This document shows, piece by piece, positions 1 to 12,200 of a stretch of 30,788 nucleotides of DNA. The notes under the pieces were generated by a model. That model was given only the letters and a program-made list of their open reading frames with translations. It was not told the DNA's origin and made no database searches. Origin of the DNA: Acanthaster planci. Taxonomy: Eukaryota > Echinodermata > Asteroidea > Valvatida > Acanthasteridae. The position numbers and the translations under genes are program-made. Location: the NCBI RefSeq assembly GCF_001949145.1, contig NW_019091402.1:519663-550450 (forward strand), written 5' to 3'. Position 1 is the stretch's first letter. Every line of letters begins with the position of its first letter.

Positions 1-75
1 CTCTGGGGTTTGTTTTCCATCTTCGTTTTGTCATTGTTAAACCTTCCGGAGTTCCTTCTCGTCTCCTTGCCACAG

Positions 76-223
76 ATGGAGGAGAAGGAAAGGAAGAAGC
101 GACTGGAGAAAGAGGAGCAGGAGCGCTACAATGCCAGGCTGGAAGCAGAGGCTGCAGAATACAATCCCTGGGGGAAGGGAGGGGGCGGGGCTCCCATGAG
201 AGATAACAAGGGCAAGATAGTTG
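76..223 (+). CDS. CSPP1: CSPP1 exon a: charged helix and [11 protein letters not shown] motif
   Basis: The acceptor is ccttgccacag before 76 and the donor is GTTG|gttagt. It starts in phase 0 and ends in phase 1. The translation begins [19 protein letters not shown] and ends with the glycine-rich [20 protein letters not shown] motif typical of CSPP1. The ATG at 76 could be mistaken for a start codon, but the intron-like upstream sequence says internal exon. Confidence 0.85.
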
Positions 224-3200
224 GTTAGTGGGCGTTGAAACAATCCTAAATCCTCGAAGTCCATGCACTTTACATGAAAATTAAAATTCGTTGCTTTTAG
301 AAACTCTCCAGCGGTATCAAGCCCCATGCAAAGTGGTTGGGCTGTAATCTTACCATCCTGCAAAATTCTTCCAAAATTTCCAAGCCGAAGTTGAAAGATA
401 ATCAACGAATAGTGTAAGCAGAAAATTTGAATGTGTGTGACTCGATCATGTCTGAATTATGGTATGGTAAAATATATTTTTTCTTGGCAGTTAGCCAAAA
501 GGTTCACTGAGGGTGTGAGAACAATTGTTTGGGAACATTTCAAAAAGAAATAAGTAATAGTTGGAATTATAAAAACATGTTGATATCTACAACATACTAA
601 GAAATTGGAATATATGCAGAATGCATACTGGATTTTTTTTTCACTCGTAGTACAGAGGGTTTGCATGGCTGCCATCTTGCAGGCCGAAGATTTTGTTTCC
701 CAGGGTACGCACAAAGGAGGTTACCCTGTGGAACAAAAGAAGTCACCCAGCAAGATGGCTACCATGCAAAGCGTCTGTTGTCCTTTTGAAAAGGTTTGAT
801 ACAAGCTGCCTTGTCTGTGTCATGTGTATCTTGTCTCTGTCGTTTGTAGCCGACCTCCGTCAGTTACACAACCGCAACGAGCAGGTGTTAAACGACCCAG
901 CCAGCACCCAGCTCCAACTCTATGCTGACCAGTCACCTGCAGCCACCACAAATCCTGCTGCTCCCATAACAGGTCTGTAAAACCAGTCCTCTGCTCTGCA
1001 AGTTACAGTTCCAATCACTCTGTGAAAATGGAGTTTCAGTTTGGAATTCCATTGAAAGGTGGCTTTAGGTCAGAGATTTGAGTCAATTCCTGTTACATTG
1101 TACAAGATTTTTTCAAAGGCCTTTAACTTAGATTTAGCTTTAGCAACTGCAGATTCATAGATTAGGTCACATATTTTACAAGAAAATACTCGGTTTTGAC
1201 CTAATCAAATGCAGTATGTATTTTGAATCATACAACCGTGTGTTCACTCTTTTAACAGTTTATATTTGACAAAAAATCCTACAACTAGCATTTTATGTTT
1301 TTGTCCTCAGTGAATAAATCCCCCCGTCCTGGTGCCCCCGCTGAGCAGCCGGTCACCACAACACCCAAGGACCCTAAGGATGAGTACAAGGAATACCTCA
1401 GACAACAGGTACCAGACAGTTGACCTTTGACATCCACTCCAACAGCTGTATCCAACAATATTTGTCATTTGAAGGTGTCAGTTTTATTAACATTATCTCT
1501 GCTCTTCGGGCCCATCCCATTTGAAAACGTCTCAGCTCCGGGGGGTTCACAGCTCATTAACGCCATTTCATGTGTAAACGTAAGCTATAAAAACAAATAA
1601 CCCATTTTACAGCGTTACACAGCATTTGACCCTTTGCTGGATGCGAACCTTGACCCTTTACAATTGGGAACAACCTTGAGCCCCCTTGACATTTTGAAAT
1701 TCTTAAGTCAAATTGTATAACCAAAGAAATAAAGGTCCGTTGGCGAGATTTAATCCTAAATCCCCAGTTTTTTTGCTAGTATGTCTTGCAATGTGTCCAT
1801 TATTTCTTGCATTTAGCGGTATGTGTGCCTTGAAGAGATGACCCCTGCAATTATCCTTCAAAATTCTCAAGCAAATTCCTGAAGGCAGTGTCATAAATCC
1901 AAGAGCAGCATGGATGCTGTTCTGGACTGAAATTTTACTTTACGCAAGGTTCGTCCCAAGACCTTGACATATTGCATCCTTGGAAATAAACCCCACATGC
2001 TCACCACACAGCCTCAATCCTTCCAAAGCCTCCACTTTAGCAAGGAAGATCTTGGAAGGCTAGGGTTAATGAAGATGAATATTTCAGGTTGAGGATAAGA
2101 AGAGGCGGGAGGCGGCGCTGAAGGAGAAGATCCGATTAGAGGAGGAGAGAGAGGAGAAACGTCTGGCCCAGCAAAGGCTGCAGATGCAGCAGGATTTTGA
2201 GAAGGAGCAACTACGGATGAAAGAGAAAGAGGAAGAGGTAAGTGTCCGTCTTACTCCCTGCGCTCTTTAGTTTGCTTCTTCTTTTCTCACTCCAACGCAA
2301 CCCCGACACCGCCCATCTCAATGCACAGGTCCTTATACCTTGAACCACATCAGGGCTCGGTTACTTTGTAGCATTTGTCCCCCCACGGGATCCAAGCAGG
2401 TGGACACGCCCCTCCAATGGATGCCACACACCTCTCGTTAGCTTGTTGTGCCCCACATCATCAGATTAAAAACTTGTCAAGCAGATGATGAACCATTTAG
2501 AAGACATCGGTGTCAGATGCAGCCCCTTCTGGCAGTATGTTTTCGACGTTAGTCTGCAGAACTCTATAGAGAAACCTGTAATTACTTGTGCGTCGTTGCG
2601 TGTCTATTGCATGGAATCATTCTGAATGAATTTCTGCAAACTCTTCCACTCGGTTGAAATTTTACAGCGTGGTGCTTGGTGCACATATTGCGTCGTTTCT
2701 TCTTCCCTGGAAGTTTTCTTTTGCGCTCACCCTACCGGTACTTTTGCATCTTTGCTATTTGATGTGACAGTCCTTGAAGTTTGTACAGCGGGTTTGGAAA
2801 AAAAAATTCTCTGCCTGGTCTAATTAATGTTTTCACAGAGACTGGTTTTCTTACAAATGATTATGAACATGCCTGCCTCGCGATTCATTGGCAGACGGGA
2901 TGTATTCAGGTTTGTGCCAGTAACCATGGCAACAATTAAAGACTCATGGGTCGTTCTCTTTCTGCCCATTACTGGTTAAGCCAAATTAAAAAAACCTCTC
3001 TCAAACAAAAAAAGTCTCTCAGCCTCACTTTCGTTTTTGTTAAAGCTCTCCCTATTTTATTATAGGTTATATGCAGCATATATTCTGTGTATTATTTGTT
3101 TCTAACAATTTATGGCTATGAAGCAAAATGCTGTTTATATCCATGAAGGTTGTTTTACATGTACTTGTTGTAGAAACAGAAGGAACAGCAAAGGAATTCA

Positions 3201-6200
3201 GACGATGCATCCACCATTTCAGAAAAATCTGCCGTATAAGAAAGCAACTCAAATGATGAGAAACTGCTTTTATAATTTACAATTTACTCGGCAAATTGTG
3301 TAGCACAAATAGGTGTTTGCGTTCTTACTGTTTAACTGCTTAAACTTATAAGTGAAATGACGACAAACGTCATTTTGTATAAAGTCAAAATAATTGATCT
3401 GCCATCCTGTTTCCCCCGACCGAAATCGGACAATGAATGCAAATGCAATACAAATACATTACAATCAAATTGTAGAAGGTGAATTTTGAAATATAATACA
3501 AAGGATCACATGAATTCACAGTGCTGAAATGCAAATCGTCAACCCTTACTCTTTCAAATATCCGACAGTGTTAATGCTCATTTTACCCAGTTGAAATCTC
3601 TGACAGTCACAAGCACAATACTTTAAACTGTCAACTGCAACATTCATCTCAATGTGATTCTCTGTTTCCAAGGCAACTGTTTTTATAACAATGTTCACAT
3701 GCAAAACGTTTTTGATGAAAAACACTGAATTGGTACTTTCTGCGTGTTCTGTAATTCCTCTGTGAAATGTGCAGTTTGAGGCTCTGCCTGGAAAACAGTA
3801 CAAATTGAGCAAAAATTGGCAGAAAATTCGTTCATGTTGGTATTCCATTAACAATGTACTTTTAAATTCTGAATCTTGAAAATTTACAACTTGAACAATA
3901 CGCACATCACCGTAGAGTTAGGATGACTTACATGCAGTGATAAACTTGATTAGATTATGAATGCGTTCTAGTGTGTGACAGTCATTTCCAAGATCAACAA
4001 AATGGCCATTTGTAATAATAAATTTCACTTACATTGTGGTTGAATGCTTTTGAGTTCACCTGCAAGTGGGATGACACAACATTGTGCAGTGAAAAATTGC
4101 CCGAGTTGGTGTGTTCTTCATGTACGTGTACTTATGCAGATTTACAGTACAAATGTTTGATGTCACCGAGTTGCATCTGTGTTGGCTTTCACAGCAAGTA
4201 TGAAAGAGCCTTCAATATCAAAATACAGTAGTTTGCTTTGCGAGGTTAGAAGTGCAGCCGGGGTACCATGGGTTGTTTGCAGATAGCAGGATTCTGAGAG
4301 TCACATGTTCCGTCATTCCTTGGGCCAGGTTTCCACACCTCAGCACAGTGCTCTTTACCCAGTCCAATGTTTGGTTCCTCCTTTTCCCAATTGGGGTACT
4401 GCACTGCAACAGTCCCATCCAGGCACACCCAAACTCCTAGAATGAATTAAACCAGAAACAATATCGAAAGTCTTTTCTCAGCATTGATGGTAACGAGTGG
4501 CATTTAAATAGTGCCGTGGCACCTGTGGATCAATGTTGTGCATTGGAACTTTCCCACTAAAACCTTTTTGCGGTTCATTGTAATTTTATTATGCTGTGTC
4601 CAGTCAATTTTGCCATGTGTATGGTACAGTACCTTCTAGATTGTTGCAATTGATCCAACACTCTGGTGTTATCTGGTTGGTTCCCCCTGTTCCCAATTTT
4701 GGTACTGCACTTCAGCAGTTCCGTCCAGGCACACCCAAACTCCTACAGTGAATGGAACCACACTGTCCTCCTAGTGAATGACTTTTGACTGCGTTGATGT
4801 ACATACAAAATTGTACAAATGGTGTTTACACATTGAGATGTATTTGCTGCATCTAAGGTCAAACATTGTGCAGTGGAAGTGTCCTGTTAAACACCTTATC
4901 GAGTGATTTTCACTGTAGAGAAATTCTGAGTCGGGCATCGTGTACATACCCTCTCTTTGAAGATTGTTGCAGTTGATCCAAAACTCTGGTGTTATCCTTG
5001 CAAGGAACTCATTTTGTTCGTCAGACTGTGGCCGGACCAAGACACTCCCCATCTGGATACACTCCTGTTTGGCCTCAAACCATCCCATGGGCTGGGTGGC
5101 TCTGTAGCATTTGTCCCCCCACTGGATCCAAGTTGGAGGACACATCCCTCGGCCACCAATGGTCATCACACACCTCTCATTACCACCAGTGCCCCCCATC
5201 ACCAGATGAAGGCTCATCAAGCCCAAGATGAACTGTTTCAGCAACATGATTGTCAGATGCTACCAGACTGATGTCTGCTTCAACACTCAACATGTTCATC
5301 TCATACCAGTGCATGTACATGTTTCCTAGCCATGCTTCATCCAGCAAGATTCCACATACAGCGTTATTTCAGTGCTCCCTGAGGGATTTTGGATACACTG
5401 CACGGTGGCCGACACGTCAGCAATATACTGATAGTACTTCAGCCAATACTTTTAATTGCTGCGGTTGAAAATTGCTCTCCTGTTAGTCCTGTATTATTTA
5501 AAGCCCATTGCACACAAATTCTCTCATCCAAGCTTTTGTTATAATGAAATCAAGTGGGCCTGAGCATGCCCAGGGGCATGAAGCAATACACAGGTATTTC
5601 TTATCTGTGGGTACGTAAAAAATTTATAGACATCCAATTGTCATTCCTGAAAGGAATTGAACTCTGTGCAGGTCCAGTGAGCCATCTGAGTCTTTATTGA
5701 CTTTCATTTCCAGGGTAACTGCTTCAGTAAAGTGCTCTCTCCCTGATATCCCGTAATTCACTCTGCGCAATTTTTGCAATGAATGTAATGTTGATTTTTC
5801 TGTCTCTGTTTCTAGCGATTTTAGTGATTTTGTGGCTTCAATCATTCTCTCGCAGTGCCATCAGAGAAACATTTCACTTCATCGTGGCCTGTTTGACCTT
5901 TGACATCAACCCAGATAGTGCACCCTCTTTTTCACTCGACATTCATGAGCCCCTCCACGAAATGGCGACATTCAATGATTTTTCTCTTCAGACCACGGTT
6001 TCTCTAAAGAAAATTGGTCATTCTGAATGACATTCGAAGAAAAATGACGTCAGAGACATAAAATACATGTACAATTCACGACAAAAATCTTATGCTCAGA
6101 GTTGTTAATTTTAATTTTCGGCAGAAATATCTCCAAAATAAGCGGCAAAATGAACATTGAACATGGAATTTTCAAGCACTACATGTGACAGCGTTTTCGG

Positions 6201-9200
6201 CATTCTCGTACAACATGCATTTTTGGTCAAAATTTTCAAACGTTGTCAAAATTCCGTCAAATCTGACGTTTGCAACAAACATATTGTACTCATTATACAT
6301 TTTTGGATGCAGCCAAACTTAGAGATAATTTCGGTGGTTGTGCTGTATTATTGGATATTTACATGTACATGCAGTCCACTTTCATTGGTGTTCATATAAG
6401 CGCAGTTTGAGGCTCTGCTTGTCTCACGGTACAAATCGAGCAAAATCGATCAAGAAATTCATGCTGCATAATGTACTTGTTACCAATTGTTAGAAGAGAT
6501 GTTACTTGATATTCTAGTAAGAGTGGACTTATTTTTAATCCCCCAAAATCAAAACTTGAACAAGCGCATCATTGTTGAGAGTAACTCATTTACACAAATT
6601 GCCATTTGTTTTAAAACTAACGAAAGTTGCTTTCTGTGATTGCGCCTTTCAGGATAAGTTACTGTTACCATGTACTTTACTTCCTACAAAAACATGCAGA
6701 GATCGGAATAACAACCCACACTTTGAAAAATGCAAAGCTGATACAGGGGTGCACAGTGAATATTTAAGTAGTTGGAATATTTATTTTGTGTAGAGTAGAT
6801 TCCATCACTTAAACACTGTTCAGGTCCAAGGCCTAAAGCAAAAGTGCCTGTGCAAATGCTATGGTACAAAATATTGCAATTCCTCCCAAGTTGACTTATG
6901 TTAAACTTGTGCAAATTGACAGTTCAAATATTGGATCTAATGTCACAGCATCGCATGAGTGTGAACTGGCCCACCTTGTCAGAGTTGGTAGAAGTTTAAC
7001 AGATTGGGCAGTGTGCCCGGGGGCCTACAGGTTGTTTGCAGATGGCATGTAGCTGATGATCACATGATCGGTCATTCCATGGGCCGGATTTCCACACCTC
7101 AGCGCAGTGCTCTTCACCTAGTCCATTACTTGGTTCCCACCAATCCCAATTTCGGTACTGCACTGCAGTGGTTCTGTCCAGGCACACCCAAACTCCTACA
7201 ATGAATTGAACCAGAAAAAAAGGGAGCAATATCTTATTAAAAGTCTACTTCTGCCGTTGATGGTAAGAAATGGTATTTAAACAGTGGGGTTGTACATGTA
7301 CTTTTGGCATCTAAGGATAAATGTTGTGCAATGGAACTGTCTTATTGAAACCTTTTTGGGGTATTTATACCATTTAGTGAGTCAGTATTGCCAACATGTA
7401 CAGGAATGTATGGTACCTTCAATTTGAAGATCGTTGCAATTGATCCAAAACTCTGGTGTTATCCTTGCGAGGAACTCATTTTCTTCGTTAGACTGTGGCA
7501 CAACCAAGACGCTTCCCATCTTGATGCACTCCTGTTTGGCCTCAAACCATCCCAAGGGCTGGGTGGCTCTGTAGCATTTGTCCTCCCACTGGATCCAAGC
7601 AGGTGGACATGCTGCTCCAATTATCACACACCTCTCAATACCGCCTGTGGCCTCAGTCATTAGATAAAGACTCATCAAGCCCAAGATGAACCGTTTTGGT
7701 AACATCACTGTTAGATACTACCAGACCAACACAAAGTGTTCTTAAAATAATTCTTCTGTACTGATTTCACCAATTGCTAGGAACCTTCATGAAGCAGATT
7801 GTTTGAGCAAATCATACCGTTGGAGATGCAACCATTTTGAATTGGTGTGCAAAGCAGTGATTGAGAGTTGATCACTGCTTCTTTGGCAAATACATGCATG
7901 TTAAGCCCATATCTTGGCTCTGGGCCTTTAATTGGGTTGCCAAGGTTACTGGTACAAGCAGTGAAGTTAAGTAAGCAGTGTTGTCATGGTGATGTACAAC
8001 ATGGTTAATCTGTGTCATTATGCTTCACGACTTTGCCCAATCATCAGCAAAGATTATGAGCCAAATTGATTGCAGGTTACACGTACATGTACGCGTGAGG
8101 AGCCTATTTTTTTTACTTCTGTAGGTTGCGCTAATAATCTTGAATTCAAGCCAAGTCTTCAAAATCAGAATTTTTCTCTTTTAATCGGTCTACTTGATCA
8201 GTGCATTACTATTACAAGCATTGACAAAGTCAGTATTGAACAATTTGTAACAAAGAGAGATACACAGTGAAGTAGTGAAAGGCACATCACATGGACAAAA
8301 TTTACCATTTGTCAAAACTGTCGGGACATCAAAATTAAGACCATATTTGAAAGTTTTATTTCAATGGATGATTGTGTTACTTTGAATAATTGTTTCATGT
8401 AATGATGTATACCTGCTAGTTATGCATGTTATACACATCATTATTTACACTCAAATAATCTTTACCTGAAATGACTCTGCGTTTCTCTTACATTTTAAAA
8501 GCTGCAGAGTTTTTCTATTATGTACTAAAGGCTTTGTTGATTTTTCTGCTTCCTCTTCCAGAAAAAGAGACAGGCAGAGGAGCTGGAGAGAAAGATTGAA
8601 GAGCAGAAGAAGGAAGTGGAGAAGAAGAAGCACGATGCAATAGAAGCCAAGAGGCGTGAAGCAGAGGAAGACAGACGTAGACAGGAACCAACGAAGAGTG
8701 ATCAGGTCAGGTGGCAAACTCGCCTTCATGCTTCAACCCCACGCCAGCTTGAGAAATCCAACTTCCATTTTGCTGAATCGTGATGATTTAAACAAGGTGC
8801 TTTCTTGACGAGGCACACTTATGCACAGAGCCCCCCCTTCCTCCATAAAATGTGTGTTGTAAGTACTCACGTACCCTGCGCACTGTATTGCTTCTCGACT
8901 GTTTAGTATCTAGACAAGGCAGCAACTTGTCTTTGCTTTTATCTTTCCAGATGGACCGGTACTCACCACCGATTCCTGCGCTTCGGAACAAAGAGGTCAG
9001 ACAAGTTTCAGCCTTGGCTGAAATCCCTCCTTGAACTTCCTACTTAGCAAGAGTTCATAATTCACTCCTTAATTAGGATGAATCAGAATCAACTGGCTGT
9101 GGCTAGGTATAACATGCGTGTCTGTGAGAAGTGGCAGTTAGCCACTAACCAATGGCTTCCGTAGACACTTGTGCTACTTTGAGCCACAGCCGCAACTTTT

Positions 9201-12200
9201 TAGATTCAGCATAACTTTCAATCTGTGAAGGTATTTATTGAATTTATTCAACCCCAAAAAAGAGTAGGGGAAGGGTGAAATCCACACCCCCTTGACATTT
9301 TTTCCGACATCGCAGTGCTTTTTTTTTTCTGGGAGCCTTCAGGAGTTTTCTTCAGCAGTGTCTTGCAGTCATTTTGACAACTATTGTATGGAAATTGGAC
9401 TCACAATTGTGCCACTTTTTTCAAGACAGCTCAGCCCCAAATGGACTCTTTTGGGCTGGCACCTGTGTTGGCCTTGAACTCAAATTGACCGTCACAACAA
9501 AATGGTTGATTGGACTGAGTTGAAAACCTCACACTTGTTCTGATAATGGGAGTCACTACATGTGTGCCAAGTTTTTAAACATTCAGGCCTGGGTAAGCAG
9601 AGTTTTTGGGGACAGAATCTTCCCTCCCCCTCAGCGATGAGATGGTCCCCCCTCTCAAAAAAAGATGCCTGTTTTAGAAGTTATACCTGTGCTGGCTTTG
9701 TTTGTACTTCAGGACTTTTTAAATCTGTATCCAAAGAGATGTCACCACCGGGGTGGTGCTACGCCTATTTCCCATGCTGCCCATATTCTGTAACTTGGAA
9801 GTGCATGTATGCATGTGTTTCGGGGAGCGGTGAACATCCTACTCGTTAAGGACTTGTCCACCATTATGCAATGCAGTACGCCGTGCAGCTTTTGTGTGCT
9901 CATCGTCCATATAAACTGATGTATAATCCACCATTTTGGTGCCAACAATTGAGCAATCATGTTGCAACTCGCTCTATGAACAGCTCAAGTATTCGGTCAC
10001 AAATTGGATTTAGAATACTTTTTTGCTTTTAGAATCCTCCGCGGCAAAGTTCGCCACCCATCCCGACCCTGAGGAAGAAAAAACAAGAGGAGAAAAAGGT
10101 TGGTCCAAAGTTGCATGCTTTTCATTATCACTGTCCTGTGCATCCTAGAAAATCTGGTAGTTAAGGGTAGAGTTGTAGTCTAGTTAACCAGCAGTCAAAG
10201 TGGAGGAAGGATTACCGGTAGCTAGTGACTGGAATCGAGACTATATGACTTGTAATGGACTCAATTGCACGTCTATCAGATGACTAGTAGGGTTTTCATT
10301 TTGAATACTTTTGCTTGAGGGCCTCAATTGGTCCAATTTTATGGAGCTGCTTAACAGAAAAGTCGTGCTTACCATCGCATTCGATTTTGCTTGCCGTAAA
10401 CACTAGTTCATGGCGTTGCTTGGCTTCCTTATGCGTACGCATGTGCTCACATAAAAATTTCTATTGTTAGGTCGCTAACTTCAATAACATTTTCCTCCAA
10501 TTTAAACATGCCTTTTTGCTTTGCTTACTACGCATGGTGTCCATGAAATACTAGGAGCCTCGAGTCTGTTAATATAAAATTGTGTGCTTAGCAGCCCCAT
10601 CAAATTGAGCCATGTTGCACAGTCACTTTTATCGCTAAGCACAGCAAAAACAAGCTTAACAGCCTGCCAAAATGCCGTACTCCTTCCTGAGGTCAGGCAT
10701 TACCATACAATAGATTAAAAATTCAAGTGAACTGACGGCTCAATTAAAACCTTTTAATCTATTGTGTGGTAATGCCTGACCTCAGGAAAGAGTACGGCAA
10801 GCTTGGCAGGTCTGGCTTAATACCCAAGGAATTATAACGTTGCTTAAATCAGTAATGCAGCAATATAAATCTTCCATGATGCGTGTTCATCTGCAGCTGT
10901 TAGCATTCAAGTTGTGAAAAAGCAGTTAATAGTTGCATGATTTTCTCCTGTTGTAAGCACAACATTTGTGCTAACTGTTAAGCAGTGAGCACAAATGTTG
11001 TGCTTACAGTGCTCTGAAATAGGGCCCAGGCGTGGGATTCCAGATGTAAGTAGTTTGACTCCAGCCTTGTGTCCCTAAGCAAGACTCTTTACCAACATTG
11101 TGCTCCATATTGCTCCGTGTCAAAGATAATTCACCATGAAAGCTTTTGTTGTTGACTAAATTTTACATGTATAAATTTCTCCACAGGAGTCTCCAAGGAC
11201 ATCGAAAGATATTCATGGAACACCTCGCAGGCCACCAGGAGTGAGTAAAACCTATTTGTTGATTTCAGCCCCCAGATTTGAGTTTGATATTCAGATATTA
11301 GGTCTTGTCAGGTGAGGACTTAGCACACGACAGACTTGTAATTGTTCTTTGTCAGTACACATTGATGAGTTTTGTCCTGGGCCTTGGAAGAGGTCCAACC
11401 TGCTGTGCAAGTATGTGTATCAACAACACTCTGCTTTGACAAATAGTTTGGAAATTTACGCAAATAAAATGAGGCTTTGTTTATTTATTTTTACTCTTGT
11501 TTTATTAATATTGCTCTTAGGCAACCAAAGGTTGAATTACAGCAATATAACAAAGTAAAACATTTTAACACTAAATAACCTTAATAAACATATTAACACA
11601 GTCACCACAATTACACATACAACTGTCCCGCATTTCAAACTTGCAAATTGTACTTACTTATTATAGAAAAATTTCCATATATCAAGTCCAAGAATTCTTT
11701 TCTGCGACACTTCACCAACCCCCAGAAATAAAACATGTTTCAATTTGGAGAATAATAATCCTGCATCATTTTCAGGACCAAATCTATCAGGCCAGTCCTA
11801 CAGGGCCCGCCACACATTGTCAAGTGTCCTCTCTGTAGGAAAGTTAATCTTTCCCATACTTATTTAAAAGTTCAGTCATGTAGAGCAGTGGACTCTTTTG
11901 TGCACGAGATGTTAAAAGTTCTAGGAATTGATAAAGAATTGCTGTTGTTTGTTTCATAGTTCAGCTGTATGCGTTCTTCATTTTTTCATGGCAAGTAGCG
12001 TTCCTATACAAAGACACGTACTCTGCTGGTGGTGTTTGAAGTCATGGTGCATGTGTAGCCCAATTTTTCATTTTAGCTGCAGTCTGTAATGTATTGCAGT
12101 ATTTGTGTTGAAACATGGGTCGGATGAAGTGTGCAGAGAAGTTGTCATTGCAAAGAGGTTTGAAGGTTGGATAATTGGAACAGCTTTTCTGCGGCATGGC

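Larger units (their letters stand above)
3768..5300. repeat. Lectin tandem duplication, copy A
   Basis: The similarity to copy B (about 6400-7740) includes the lectin gene and about 500 bp beyond its 3' end. Anchors are gcagtttgaggctctgc at about 3770 and 6402, an aacttgaaca(a) plus cgcatca-like stretch, and an atttgccattt-like stretch. The offset between copies is about 2.6-2.75 kb 3' of the lectin intron and about 2.46 kb at the start codons. The difference is explained by extra sequence inside the copy A intron. Confidence 0.7.
2238..8561 (+). other. CSPP1: CSPP1 intron hosting the lectin cluster
   Basis: This is a 6.3 kb intron between two coiled-coil exons. Apart from the lectin genes and their relics, 2531-3767, 5301-6399 and 7741-8561 show no supported gene. 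The short reading frames there lack homology-like motifs, although the - strand stretch at 3546-3905 remains open for 119 codons. Confidence 0.6.

Noticed and set aside
76-78. ATG at 76 as the CSPP1 start codon
   Set aside because: It directly follows an AG after a pyrimidine-rich tract, and CSPP1 proteins extend well upstream of the [11 protein letters not shown] motif.
1421-1432. tgacctttgaca as a nuclear-receptor DR1 site (also near 5891)
   Set aside because: The second half-site is imperfect and the motif is short enough to recur by chance.
3546-3905. 119-codon open frame on the - strand next to the lectins
   Set aside because: No domain, signal or splice support, and the corresponding part of the duplicated copy is not open; kept only as a note on the intron.
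5779-6030. Frame starting with a hydrophobic segment, considered as a small membrane protein
   Set aside because: It lies in the intron between duplicated lectin copies, has no homologue-like features and no conserved counterpart in the other copy.
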